A stretch of DNA of 64,000 nucleotides from Hamadaea sp013361475 (GCF_040654195.1 NZ_JBFAHM010000013.1:218049-282048); one strand, 5' to 3'; shown: positions 15,257 to 23,296, counted from the first letter of the stretch. The notes: a model not told the origin generated them from the sequence alone. Numbers and translations: made by a program.

Positions 15257-17380
15257 TCAGCGGGTCGCCACGAAGGTCGGGGGCTTCTCCCCGCTCGGGG
15301 CGACACCGAAGTGCTTGAGCGCGAAGGACATCATGTCTTTGAAGGCCGGACCGCAGACCACGCCGCCGTTGCCGCCCGGGGTGTACGCGAACACGCCGAT
15401 GACGTAGCGCGGGGACTCGGCCGGAGCCATGCCGATGAACGACGCGACCTCGCCCTTGCCGTACCCGTTCGTGGCGTAATAGCGCCCGGTGCCCGTCTTG
15501 CCGGCGACCCGGTAACCCGCGATCGCGGCGCTGCGCGCGGTCGCCCCCGGCGCCGTCGTCACCGGCTCCATGATCTGCCGCAACTGAGCGGCGTGCTCGG
15601 CGCTGATCACCCGGTGGCTGGCCGCCGCCTCGGCCGGTTGGACCTTGCCGTCCGGGCCGATGATGTTCTTGACCAGATGCGGCTGGATCCAGACGCCGTC
15701 GTTCGCGATCGCCGCGTACGCCGCGGTCATCTGCAACGGGGTCACCGAGACGCCGTTGCCGATCGGGATCGAGCCGAAGTCCGACCCCTGCCACTCCGAC
15801 GGCGGCCGGGCGACCCCGGAGGCCTCGCCCGGGATGGAGATCCCGGTGGGCTGCCCGAGCCCGAACAGGCGCTGGTACTTGTAGAGGTTCTCCGCGCCCA
15901 GCTGCTGCGAGATCTTGATGGTGCCCACGTTCGACGAGTACGCCATCAGCCCCGGCATGGTGATCTTCGTGCCGCTGGGGAACGGGTGAGTGTCCTCATA
16001 GGTCTTGTCGGCCACCTTGATCGTCGGCGCGACCGTCACCGTCGAGTCCGGCGTGATGACGCCTTCCTCCAGCGCCCCGGCCAGCACGATCGCCTTGTGC
16101 ACCGAACCCGGGTCGACCAGTTCGTTGCTCGCGACGTCGCCCCGGTCCTGCGGGCGGCTCGCCAGCGGGTTGGCCGCGTCGTAGGTCGGCCAGCTCGCCT
16201 GCGCCACCACCTCGCCGGTCTTGACGTCGATCACCGTCGCGCTCCCGAAGATCGCCTTGACCTGCTGCATCTTGGCGGTGAGGATGCGCTGGACCTCGTA
16301 CTGGAGATCCCGGTCGATGGTGAGCTGCAGGGTCGAGCCGTTCCGCGCCGGGACCGTCTTGTGGTAGCCGCCAGGGATCTCCTTGTCGAGCTGATCGCCT
16401 CGGCCCACCTCATAGGTGCGCAGGCCGTTCTTCCCGGCGAGGAGATCGTCGAAGCGCGCCTCCAGACCGACCAGCCCGCCGTCCTCGCCGGTGAAGCCGA
16501 TGAGGTTCGCGGCGACGTCCTGGCTGAGCACGTCGCGCCGATCCGCCCGGTCGACGCCGATGCCCTTGAGGTTCAGCGCCCGCACGGCATCGCCAGTCTC
16601 GATCCTCACACCCTGCGCGAGCACCTCGTAGCTCTGCGGCTTGGTGCTGTTCGGCTGATTGTGCGGTTCCAACAGCGGCAGCAACTCCGACACCGGGCGC
16701 CCCAGCAGCGGAGCGAGCCGGGCTGCGGCCCCCGCCGGGTCCTCGATCAGCGTCGGGTCGGCGAACACCGTACGCGCCTCGACGCTGTGCACCATGATCG
16801 CGCCGTTCCGGTCCAAAATGGAGCCCCGGGACGCGTACAGGGTCTGGTGTTCGAGGCGTTGGTCCAAGCCCTGAGCCGCCGCCGCGGGCGCGCCCTCGAA
16901 CTGCAACTCGACGAGGCGTACGCCGACCGCCGTGAACATGAGCAGCGCGAGCCCGGCCGCCAGGCGCAGCCGTCGCTGGGGGTTGGCCGGACGCGGCGGC
17001 TTGGGCACCTTGACCGCCTTCGGCCGCCCCGGCCGGCCGGCCGGCGCTCCGCGGCGCTTCGCTCCCCGGCCGCCGCTCGCCCGCTCGCTCGCGCCCCTGT
17101 CCGCGCGATCATGAACTTTCGGTCGTGATCCACCGGCGTGGCGTGTCCGGGAGTCCCTGATTGACTCCTCTTCCTCATGATCGATCGGCGGCACGACCCG
17201 CAGCGACGACTGCTCGCGTACGGTGCGGCCGCGGGGGGTGTAGGCACGCGCCCGGCCCAGTCCGCTGCGGTTCTGGCCGCCCGAACGGCCGGTGGGCGCA
17301 CCGGACTTGCCGGTGCGCCCACGGTCGCCGAAGCCCTGCCCGTCGGACCCCCGTCCGTCGGAGCCACGCTGCTGCGGCAT
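15257..17380 (-). CDS. ftsI: Septal penicillin-binding protein FtsI (PBP2/PbpB)
   Basis: FtsI is the septal transpeptidase that crosslinks peptidoglycan with FtsW. The 707-residue protein has a long disordered Arg/Gly-rich cytoplasmic tail (1-138), one membrane segment (about 139-157), the PBP dimerisation domain and a transpeptidase domain. The catalytic motifs are SVHK (426-429), SSN (482-484) and KTG (628-630). Residues 65-92 are encoded by DNA matching a repeat found outside or at the edge of genes at 46.4 and 56.5 kb, so part of the tail looks repeat-derived. The start overlaps the ftsL-like stop at 17380. Confidence 0.96.
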   Translation of the reverse strand: MPQQRGSDGRGSDGQGFGDRGRTGKSGAPTGRSGGQNRSGLGRARAYTPRGRTVREQSSLRVVPPIDHEEEESIRDSRTRHAGGSRPKVHDRADRGASERASGGRGAKRRGAPAGRPGRPKAVKVPKPPRPANPQRRLRLAAGLALLMFTAVGVRLVELQFEGAPAAAAQGLDQRLEHQTLYASRGSILDRNGAIMVHSVEARTVFADPTLIEDPAGAAARLAPLLGRPVSELLPLLEPHNQPNSTKPQSYEVLAQGVRIETGDAVRALNLKGIGVDRADRRDVLSQDVAANLIGFTGEDGGLVGLEARFDDLLAGKNGLRTYEVGRGDQLDKEIPGGYHKTVPARNGSTLQLTIDRDLQYEVQRILTAKMQQVKAIFGSATVIDVKTGEVVAQASWPTYDAANPLASRPQDRGDVASNELVDPGSVHKAIVLAGALEEGVITPDSTVTVAPTIKVADKTYEDTHPFPSGTKITMPGLMAYSSNVGTIKISQQLGAENLYKYQRLFGLGQPTGISIPGEASGVARPPSEWQGSDFGSIPIGNGVSVTPLQMTAAYAAIANDGVWIQPHLVKNIIGPDGKVQPAEAAASHRVISAEHAAQLRQIMEPVTTAPGATARSAAIAGYRVAGKTGTGRYYATNGYGKGEVASFIGMAPAESPRYVIGVFAYTPGGNGGVVCGPAFKDMMSFALKHFGVAPSGEKPPTFVATR
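17105..17190 (-). repeat. GATCATGA-type dispersed repeat inside ftsI
   Basis: Read on the minus strand this stretch goes from GATCGATCATGAGG to GTTCATGATCGCGCGGA. It matches copies at 46361-46445 and 56450-56532 in order and orientation, including CGGACACG, CACGCCGGT and the terminal GTTCATGATCGCGCGG. Here it is read in frame as ftsI residues 65-92. The conserved pieces are short and the spacers vary. Confidence 0.7.
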
Positions 17381-17847
17381 CAGCCCCCCTGGCTGGTGAT
17401 GGCCGGCTCGCCGTTGGCCGGCTGCGGAACGCCGACGATGCGGCCGTCCGGCAGCCGGATGAAGGCCGGCGCGCCCGCCGGGACCAGGCCCAGCTTGCGA
17501 GCCTGAGCCGCCAGGTTGCCCGGCGCCTCCTTCGCGGCGATCTGCTGGTTGAGGTCCTGCTCCTGCCGGTCCAGCTGGGCCTGCTCCGCCCGCAGCTTGT
17601 CGAGCTTGAACGCGTTCTCGTTGATCTTCTGGTTGAGCGCCAGGATGCCCACGACCCCGGCCATCACCAGGACCACGATCATCACGACGAACGGCACCCG
17701 CGGACCGGACACCGGCATCGGCGGCGCCAGCCGCAGCTTCGGCCGCTCCGGCGTGCTCCGCCCGGTCTCCCCCCGGCCCTCGGCCCGACCCCGGTCGAGC
17801 CGACGGTCGTCGTCGCGCGGCGCCCGCGCCGCGTTGGAGTTGCTCAT
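17380..17847 (-). CDS. ftsL: FtsL-like septum formation protein
   Basis: A 155-residue bitopic protein in the FtsL position between rsmH and ftsI. It has a charged, Pro-rich cytoplasmic tail (1-50), one membrane segment (about 51-71, VPFVVMIVVLVMAGVVGILAL), a coiled coil (about 72-107, with LDKLRAEQAQLDRQEQDLNQ) and a C-terminal part with ARKLGLVPAGAPAFIRLPDG. FtsL sequences are poorly conserved, so the call rests on topology, size and locus. It overlaps both rsmH (ATGA) and ftsI. Confidence 0.85.
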   Translation of the reverse strand: MSNSNAARAPRDDDRRLDRGRAEGRGETGRSTPERPKLRLAPPMPVSGPRVPFVVMIVVLVMAGVVGILALNQKINENAFKLDKLRAEQAQLDRQEQDLNQQIAAKEAPGNLAAQARKLGLVPAGAPAFIRLPDGRIVGVPQPANGEPAITSQGG

Positions 17848-18824
17848 GCCTCTCCCCCGATCTTCTCTGCCGCCCGCAGGCGAACCGAGGCGGCCCGCGG
17901 GTTCTCCGCGACCTCGGACTCGCTGGGCAGCTCCGCCCCCCTGGTCAGCAGCCGCAAGGTCGGTCCGGTGCCGGGTAGCTCGACCGGTAGGTCGACCGGC
18001 CCGGTGGACCGCGCCCGCGCTGCGAACGCTTGCTTGGTGATCCGGTCCTCCAGCGAGTGGTAGGACATGACCACGATCCGGCCACCAGGCGTTAAAACGT
18101 CCAGCGCCGCGGGCAGTGCCGCCTCCAGCACCACCAGTTCCCGATTCACCTCGATGCGCAGGGCCTGGAAGGTCCGCTTCGCCGGATGTCCCCCGGTACG
18201 CCGGGCGGCCGCCGGGATGGCGTCGCGAACCAGTTCAGCCAACCGAGCCGAGCTGGTGAGCGGGCCTTTCGCCCGTTCCTTGAGGATCGATGCCGCGATC
18301 CGGGACGCGAACTTCTCCTCGCCGTAGACCCGCAGCACCCGGGCCAGCTGACCGGCGTCGTAGGTGTTGACCACCTGCTCGGCCGTCATGCCCCGGGTCT
18401 GGTCCATCCGCATGTCGAGCGGGGCGTCCTGCGCGTACGCGAAACCCCGGTCCGCCTCGTCGAGCTGCAACGAGGAGACGCCCAGGTCGAACAGGATCGA
18501 GTCGATCCGGGCGATCCGGAGATCCCGCAGGACGCGCGGAAGCTCGTCATACACGGCGTGCACCAGATGAACGCGGTCGGCGAAGGGAGCCAGCCGCCGC
18601 CGGGAGTGCTCCAGCGCCTCGGTGTCCCGGTCGAGTCCGATGAGAACCGTCTCGGGGTGGCGTTGGAGCACGGCTTCGGCGTGGCCGCCCAGGCCGAGGG
18701 TCGCGTCGACGTGGTAGGTCCGGCCGCCGGCCCGCTGGGCGCGGTCGACGGTGAGCGCGGGAGCCAGCAGGTCGAGGCAGCGTTCGAGCAGGACGGGCAC
18801 GTGCTTGCCCCGCGGCTGCTGCAT
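17844..18824 (-). CDS. rsmH: 16S rRNA (cytosine1402-N4)-methyltransferase RsmH
   Basis: RsmH (MraW) methylates N4 of C1402 in the ribosomal decoding centre. The 326-residue protein starts MQQPRGKHVPVLLERCLDLL and has the SAM motif DATLGLGGHAEA. The family motifs LFDLGVSSLQLDEADRGFAYAQD, LDMRMDQ and SYHSLEDRITK are also present. The frame is open 48 codons further upstream, but this ATG has an AGGGGG site and matches family starts. About 240 bases separate it from mraZ. Confidence 0.95.
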   Translation of the reverse strand: MQQPRGKHVPVLLERCLDLLAPALTVDRAQRAGGRTYHVDATLGLGGHAEAVLQRHPETVLIGLDRDTEALEHSRRRLAPFADRVHLVHAVYDELPRVLRDLRIARIDSILFDLGVSSLQLDEADRGFAYAQDAPLDMRMDQTRGMTAEQVVNTYDAGQLARVLRVYGEEKFASRIAASILKERAKGPLTSSARLAELVRDAIPAAARRTGGHPAKRTFQALRIEVNRELVVLEAALPAALDVLTPGGRIVVMSYHSLEDRITKQAFAARARSTGPVDLPVELPGTGPTLRLLTRGAELPSESEVAENPRAASVRLRAAEKIGGEA

Positions 18825-18933
18825 CTCGACCCCCTGCTGTTCTGCTCTCGTTGATCCCGGCGTACCGCCAGATCCCCATCCGCTTCTCGCACCTCTTGTT
18901 CCCCGTTCCCAAGGGGTTCGAGAGAGCAGTACG

Positions 18934-18959
18934 CCTGGCGCCGGGGAAGTGGCGCCAGG
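18934..18959. other. Hairpin in the mraZ-rsmH gap
   Basis: The 240-base gap 18825-19064 has no convincing gene. It contains a perfect 9-bp inverted repeat, CCTGGCGCC and GGCGCCAGG, around an 8-base loop, and a second palindrome CCAGGCGCCTGG near 19038. There is no T-tract. The stems could act as RNA processing or partial termination signals between mraZ and rsmH; nothing in the sequence decides this. Confidence 0.4.
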
Positions 18960-19064
18960 AGCCGACAAGCGGCTGGAGATCTCGCGGTACGCCGGTTTCG
19001 TGCCCGGTGCTGCGATGTTCGCGGCATCGCTTCCAGGCGCCTGGCGCTCACCGTCTGGCCGGCG

Positions 19065-19508
19065 TCACCCCGCCTCCGTCGGCAGGCCGGCGTCACCGGC
19101 GGTGTCGACGTCCGAGAAGGCCTCCTCGCTCTCGGCGAGGTACGCCTCCCAGGCGGCGTTGTCCCAGATCTCGACACGAGTGCTCGCGCCGATCACCACC
19201 AGGTCTCGCTCCAGTCCCGCGTACGCTCGGAGCGTCGGCGGAATGGTGACCCGGCCCTGTTTGTCGGGGACCTCGTCGTGAGCGCCGGAGAACAGCACCC
19301 GGGTGTAGGCCCGGGCCGCCTTGTCACTCATCGGACGGGCCGACTGCTCGGCGGCGTATCGCTGGAACTCGGCGACCGGGAACACGTAGAGACAGCGCTC
19401 CTGCCCTTTAGTGATCACGACACCTCCCGCCAGCTCGTCCCGGAACTTCGCCGGAAGGATCAACCGGCCCTTGTCGTCCAGGCGAGGGGTATGCGTGCCG
19501 AGAAACAT
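19065..19508 (-). CDS. mraZ: Transcriptional regulator MraZ
   Basis: MraZ is an AbrB-type DNA-binding protein that forms rings and represses its own dcw operon. The 147-residue protein begins MFLGTHTPRLDDKGRLILPAKFRDEL and contains the second SpoVT-AbrB repeat with DKQGRVTIPPTLRAYAGL. A GTG three codons earlier is possible, but this ATG is better spaced from a GGGG-rich ribosome binding site and matches homologues. It is the first gene of the cluster; its likely operator lies about 90 bases upstream. Confidence 0.95.
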   Translation of the reverse strand: MFLGTHTPRLDDKGRLILPAKFRDELAGGVVITKGQERCLYVFPVAEFQRYAAEQSARPMSDKAARAYTRVLFSGAHDEVPDKQGRVTIPPTLRAYAGLERDLVVIGASTRVEIWDNAAWEAYLAESEEAFSDVDTAGDAGLPTEAG

Positions 19509-19599
19509 CGGCCCCACCCCCCGATGACGCAGACGGGATCAGCTCGTTCGCGGCGAGCCGCTCCCCCGGCCGGCCGGGCCTCCCAGCCCCACCAGTGGG

Positions 19600-19631
19600 C
19601 CCCACTTTACTCCACTTCCCTCCACCGTCAA
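19600..19631 (-). promoter_or_regulatory. mraZ promoter with three MraZ boxes
   Basis: On the minus strand a -35 TTGACG (19626-19631) is 16 bases from a -10 TAAAGT (19604-19609). Through this promoter run three direct repeats at exact 10-bp spacing: GTGGAG (19620-19625), GTGGAG (19610-19615) and GTGGGG (19600-19605). This matches the known MraZ operator pattern of evenly spaced TGGG/GTGGNG repeats, so MraZ would cover the promoter and repress the whole dcw cluster. A further GTGGGG lies at 19587-19592, out of the 10-bp register. Confidence 0.85.
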
Positions 19632-19801
19632 CCAAAATCGACGCTCCCGACGCCCCGAGCCCTCCCCGTTTGGCCAGGTCACGAGAGGTACGTTCGGGTG
19701 GAGGGGCCCTATGAAGATCAACATGGTCCGGTTTCCGACATCACCGTCACCGATGCCATTACCGCTCGTTAAGCACGAGTTAAGCGTCCCCGGCACAGCA
19801 A

Positions 19802-19824
19802 GGCCCGCACCACTGGTGCGGGCC
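19802..19824 (-). terminator. Strong hairpin after the first NlpC/P60 gene
   Basis: GGCCCGCACCA and TGGTGCGGGCC form a near-continuous perfect inverted repeat of 11 bp per arm, 30 bases beyond the stop of the NlpC/P60 gene. On the minus strand it is not followed by a long T-run, so it is a G+C-rich actinobacterial-type terminator candidate. It would separate the hydrolase gene from the mraZ promoter. The rest of the 336-base gap holds only that promoter. Confidence 0.6.
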
Positions 19825-19853
19825 CGGCTGCTTTCAGGGGATGGGTGAGAGGT

Positions 19854-20486
19854 CTAGAACAACACCCGGCGGAACTCGACCTTTTTGCTCCAGATGCGGT
19901 GCAGGCCGGTCTTCTTGCCGTAGGTCGGGGCGTCGTACATCTTGTTGCCGCCGGCGTAGATGCCGACGTGGTAGACGCGGCCGCTGGAGTTGCGGAAGAT
20001 CACCAGGTCACCGGGGAGCGCCTTGGCCCGGGAGACCTTCTTCCCCTTCTTGCCCTGGGCGCCGCTGTGGGGGAGCTTGACGCCGACCTTCTTGTAGATG
20101 AACTTCGTGTACCCGGTGCAGTCGAACCGCTTGGGTCCGGCGGCGCCCCAGCGGTACGGACGGCCGCTGTACTGCTTCGCCAGCGCGATCACCTTCGCGG
20201 CCTTGGCCGCCCGGGAACTGACGGCGGTCGGCGCGACGGTGAAGGTCGCGGCGGTCGTGCTCATCGCGGTCGCGCTCGTGGCGGTGACCGCGTTCTCCGT
20301 CACGACCGTGTCGGCCGCGCCGACGCCGGTCGCCGGGGCGGTGGTGGCCTGGGCGGTGGTAGTCGGGGCAGTGGCCGAGTCCACCGAGGAGGCTTGAGTA
20401 GGGGTTCCCGTCAGCGTCCCGGCCAGGATGCCCGTGCCGACGGCCAGCACGAGTCCGGCGGTACGCCGCCTGAGCTGTGACTTCAT
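19854..20486 (-). CDS. Secreted NlpC/P60 (C40) peptidoglycan endopeptidase
   Basis: A 210-residue exported cell-wall hydrolase. It has an N-terminal signal peptide (Arg-rich then about 11-32), a Thr/Ala-rich low-complexity linker (33-90) and an NlpC/P60 domain (about 94-210). The catalytic Cys is C123 in RFDCTGYT and the His is H173 in VYHVGIY; the third position is Asp186 in MYDAP where many relatives have His, Asn or Gln. Such enzymes cut the D-Glu--DAP bond of stem peptides. A c-di-AMP riboswitch in the 494-base leader should control it. Confidence 0.93.
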   Translation of the reverse strand: MKSQLRRRTAGLVLAVGTGILAGTLTGTPTQASSVDSATAPTTTAQATTAPATGVGAADTVVTENAVTATSATAMSTTAATFTVAPTAVSSRAAKAAKVIALAKQYSGRPYRWGAAGPKRFDCTGYTKFIYKKVGVKLPHSGAQGKKGKKVSRAKALPGDLVIFRNSSGRVYHVGIYAGGNKMYDAPTYGKKTGLHRIWSKKVEFRRVLF

Positions 20487-20499
20487 CGTCGTCCTTCCG

Positions 20500-20690
20500 G
20501 CACGCCTGCGAAGTGAGCTGTCGGGTTCGGGCGGGAAGGTGGCCCGGCCACGGCGTCCAGGGACGGCATGGCTTCACCCCGAGCCGGCCTGCGAACCGAT
20601 CCGGGGAACCAGGCCGGCGAACCGAGCTGGAAAACCGATCTGCGGGCAGGTCCGGCGAAGGTGGTTCCTCCGCTCCCGCCCATCCACTGC
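20500..20690 (-). ncRNA. c-di-AMP riboswitch (ydaO/yuaA), first copy
   Basis: The untranslated leader of the first NlpC/P60 gene contains the conserved ydaO-yuaA blocks in order on the minus strand. They are GCGGAGGAACCAC (20661-20673), CGGGGTGAAGCC (about 20571-20582) and CCCGAACCCGACAGCT followed by GCAGGCGTG (about 20501-20533). These match the known c-di-AMP aptamer (GGGGGACCCA, GGGGUGAAUCC, CCGAAUCCGACAGCUAACC..GCGU), here in the weaker first-block form. The variable stems between blocks are long. In actinobacteria this riboswitch is known to control cell-wall hydrolases, usually turning them off when c-di-AMP is bound. Confidence 0.88.
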
Positions 20691-20772
20691 TTCGGTGGGG
20701 TGGGCACCGCGAACGGGCGGGACTCGGCGTATCCGCGGCGCCGCCGCCCGGGTGAACCCGACCGGCGGATCG

Positions 20773-20802
20773 TTTCTACTCAAGAGCCTGCGAGTTCGCC
20801 AA
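20773..20802 (-). promoter_or_regulatory. Candidate promoter for riboswitch 1 transcript
   Basis: On the minus strand TTGGCG (20797-20802) and TAGAAA (20773-20778) are 18 bases apart, about 80 bases before the first riboswitch block. The second riboswitch has a very similar TTGGCT-17-TAGAAA arrangement, which supports both. The rest of 20803-20980 holds nothing I can identify. Confidence 0.55.
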
Positions 20803-20980
20803 GAACCTGAAAGGGCGCTGTCAGCTGGGAAAACTACCCCGGCCGAGCGGTCCAGGCATCGATGTCCGAAATTGCCTGCCGCGATGTCCGGTTCGGCCGG
20901 TGACACAGCCCACAGAAGTCGTCCGGCCCGCCCGTTCGGCGTACTCCTCCGATCGGACGAGCCGGACCTCGGCCGAAAAA

Positions 20981-21643
20981 TCAGTAAAACTGACCGACGA
21001 CGTACCCGTCGTCCCAGATCTCGTGCAGGCCGACGGCCTGCCCCTCGGTCGGGGCGTCCCACATCTTGTGGTTCCCGGCGTAGATGCCGACGTGGTAAGC
21101 GAAGTCGCCGCTCAGGAAGAAGATGAGGTCGCCGGGGCGCTGCTTCGAGTGGGGGACGACCTTCGCCTTGGCCAGCTGCGTCGGCACGTAGTTGACGAGC
21201 TTGACGCCGATCTTGGCGTACACGAACTGAGTGAGCCCGGCGCAGTCGAAGGTGCGTGGCCCGGTCGCGCCGAACACGTAGGGCGAACCCTTGAGCTTCG
21301 CCACCTCGCGCAGGACGATCGCCGCCTTGGTCGCCGCCGTCGCGGTAGCCGTCGCCTTCCTGGGGGCCGCCGGCTTCGAGGCAGGCGCGGACGCAGAGGC
21401 GGACGGAGTTGGAGACGCGGACACCGAGGGAGACGCCGGAGGCGTGGGCGAGGACGACGACGCAGAGGCAAGCACCGAGAGCGCCGGAGCCGTCAGGCCG
21501 GTGGGCGTCGGGTGCGGCCCCGCCGCGAGGGCGGGAATGCCGACGGCCGCGGCCGTGACCGCCGCCGCTCCGACGGTGACCAGGCGACGCCGGTGGCTGC
21601 CGAACAGGAGACTTCGAGCACGCTCCCAGGAGGAGTACCGCAT
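20981..21643 (-). CDS. Secreted NlpC/P60 (C40) peptidoglycan endopeptidase, second copy
   Basis: A 220-residue exported hydrolase related to its neighbour. The start at 21643 (MRYSSWERARS) has an AAGGGAA site; an ATG six codons upstream is less likely because it would absorb that site. It has a signal/anchor segment (about 20-42), a Ser/Pro/Thr linker (about 45-105) and an NlpC/P60 domain with catalytic Cys in TFDCAGLT and His in AYHVGIY. As in the first copy, the third catalytic position is Asp (KMWDAP). The pair lies in tandem, each with its own promoter and riboswitch. Confidence 0.92.
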   Translation of the reverse strand: MRYSSWERARSLLFGSHRRRLVTVGAAAVTAAAVGIPALAAGPHPTPTGLTAPALSVLASASSSSPTPPASPSVSASPTPSASASAPASKPAAPRKATATATAATKAAIVLREVAKLKGSPYVFGATGPRTFDCAGLTQFVYAKIGVKLVNYVPTQLAKAKVVPHSKQRPGDLIFFLSGDFAYHVGIYAGNHKMWDAPTEGQAVGLHEIWDDGYVVGQFY

Positions 21644-21657
21644 GGGGGTTCCCTTCA

Positions 21658-21795
21658 GCACGCCTGTGAGGTGAGCTGTCGGGTTCGGGCGCGGAAGGTT
21701 GCCCGGCCGCTGGAGGGCGGCTTCACCCCGAGCCTCGTGCGGACGAGGCCGACGCCCGGCTGGGACAGCGAGGCGTCAGTGGGTCCCCCACCCCT
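21658..21795 (-). ncRNA. c-di-AMP riboswitch (ydaO/yuaA), second copy
   Basis: The leader of the second NlpC/P60 gene carries all the ydaO-yuaA blocks on the minus strand: GTGGGGGACCCAC (about 21779-21791), CTCGGGGTGAAGCC (about 21720-21733) and CCCGAACCCGACAGCTCACC followed by AGGCGTG (about 21659-21690). This copy is nearer the consensus than the first. The 3' end lies within 20 bases of the ATG, so control could act on ribosome access; no intrinsic terminator with a T-tract is visible. Confidence 0.92.
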
Positions 21796-21881
21796 GCCCG
21801 GTGCTGTGCTGGGGGTCAACGCCCGGCCGGGCAGGGCTCGGCGGGACCGGAGCGTTCACCGGTCATCGACCGGCGCCTGCG

Positions 21882-21910
21882 TTTCTAGTGCATGACCGGC
21901 AGTCAGCCAA
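21882..21910 (-). promoter_or_regulatory. Candidate promoter for riboswitch 2 transcript
   Basis: TTGGCT (21905-21910) and TAGAAA (21882-21887) lie 17 bases apart on the minus strand, some 90 bases ahead of the first aptamer block. The arrangement resembles the promoter of riboswitch 1. It would be divergent from murT. Confidence 0.55.
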
Positions 21911-22036
21911 GCCCGCGACGTAGCCCCTGACCAGCCAAAATGTCTCCCCGGAACGACGGGCGCCCGTATTGTCCCGGCAGATTGCCCGAGATGTCCGTGA
22001 TTCAAGGCACACAACCAATCACGAAAACAGATCGCG

Positions 22037-22042
22037 TACTCT
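22037..22042 (+). promoter_or_regulatory. -10 element of a likely leaderless murT transcript
   Basis: TACTCT ends 6 bases before the murT GTG (22049), so transcription would begin at or next to the start codon. No Shine-Dalgarno sequence precedes the GTG, which fits a leaderless mRNA, common in actinobacteria. The -35 region is poor. Confidence 0.5.
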
Positions 22043-22048
22043 AGCCGC

Positions 22049-23296
22049 GTGTCGGACGAGAAGAAGCTGCCGCTGCGTACGGCCTTCGCCGTTTCCGTCT
22101 CGAAGACGGCGGCCGCGCTGTCGCGCGCTACCGGGCGCGGCGACGGCTCGGTCATCGGCGGCCGGCTCGGCATGATGATCGATCCCGATCTGCTGGCCCA
22201 TCTGGCGGCCGGCCGCGAGATCGCGCTGGTCTCCGGCACCAACGGCAAGACGACCACGACCCGGTTCACCGCCGCGGCGCTGGGCGTCCTCGGCGAGGTC
22301 GCGACCAACTCGTTCGGCGCGAACATGCCGACCGGGCACACCTCCGCGCTGGCCCGTGCCGGGACGACCCGCTACGCGGTGCTCGAAGTGGACGAGCACT
22401 ACCTGGCTCAGGTCATCCAGGCGACCCAGCCCCGGGTGGTGGCGTTGCTGAACCTGTCGCGCGACCAGCTCGACCGGGCCAAGGAGGTCGCCATGATGGC
22501 CGACCTCTGGCGGCAGGCGCTCGCCTCGCACCCCGCGGTGCACGTCGTGGCGAACGCCGACGACCCGATGGTGGTGTACGCCGCGGGCGCCCACCCGGCC
22601 GACGAGGTCACCTGGTTCTCGGCGGGGCAACGCTGGCAGGACGACTCACACGTCTGCCCCGCCTGCGGCGGTCACATCCAGCGTGGCGAGGCCGGCGGCT
22701 GGGCCTGCGCGAACGGGGACCTGCGCCGCCCTTCTCCACAGTGGACGTTGCTCGACGGCGAGGTGGTCGCGCCGGACGGCGTACCGCACGAGGTGAAGCT
22801 TCAGCTCCCCGGCACGGTGAACCTGGGCAACGCCGCGACCGCGCTCGCCGTGGCCGCCCGGTTCGGGGTGAATCCGGTGGACGCGATCCCCCGGCTCGGC
22901 TCGGTGGCCAGCGTCGCCGGCCGATACGCCCAGGTGGAGCGGGACGGCCGGCTGGTCCGGCTGCTGCTGGCGAAGAACCCGGCGAGCTGGCTCGAGGCGT
23001 TCGAGATGGCCGACGTCGCGCCGACGTTGCTGGCGATCAACGCCCGCGACCCCGACGGGCTCGACACGAGCTGGCTCTACGACGTGGACTTCAGCCCGCT
23101 CCGGGGGCGCCAGGTCCTCGTGAGCGGCGATCGGGCGATGGACCTGGCCGTCCGGCTGGAGATCAACGGCGTGCCGTTCACGCACGTCAAGACCTTCGCC
23201 GACGCGGTCGCAGCGGTGCCGCAGGGCCGCCTGGAGGTCATCGCCAACTACACCGCGTTCCAAGACATCCGAGCGGAGCTGGATCGTGTCCTTTGA
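22049..23296 (+). CDS. murT: Lipid II isoglutaminyl synthase subunit MurT
   Basis: MurT is the Mur-ligase-like subunit that, with GatD, amidates D-Glu of the lipid II stem peptide to D-isoglutamine. The 415-residue protein has the ATP loop LVSGTNGKTTTTRF and the LNLSRDQLDRAKEV motif. A zinc-ribbon insertion (CPACGGHIQRGEAGGWACANG, two Cys pairs) is typical of MurT, and the DUF1727 C-terminal domain is present. The start is GTG with no ribosome binding site. It overlaps gatD by 11 bases. Confidence 0.95.
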   Translation: MSDEKKLPLRTAFAVSVSKTAAALSRATGRGDGSVIGGRLGMMIDPDLLAHLAAGREIALVSGTNGKTTTTRFTAAALGVLGEVATNSFGANMPTGHTSALARAGTTRYAVLEVDEHYLAQVIQATQPRVVALLNLSRDQLDRAKEVAMMADLWRQALASHPAVHVVANADDPMVVYAAGAHPADEVTWFSAGQRWQDDSHVCPACGGHIQRGEAGGWACANGDLRRPSPQWTLLDGEVVAPDGVPHEVKLQLPGTVNLGNAATALAVAARFGVNPVDAIPRLGSVASVAGRYAQVERDGRLVRLLLAKNPASWLEAFEMADVAPTLLAINARDPDGLDTSWLYDVDFSPLRGRQVLVSGDRAMDLAVRLEINGVPFTHVKTFADAVAAVPQGRLEVIANYTAFQDIRAELDRVL

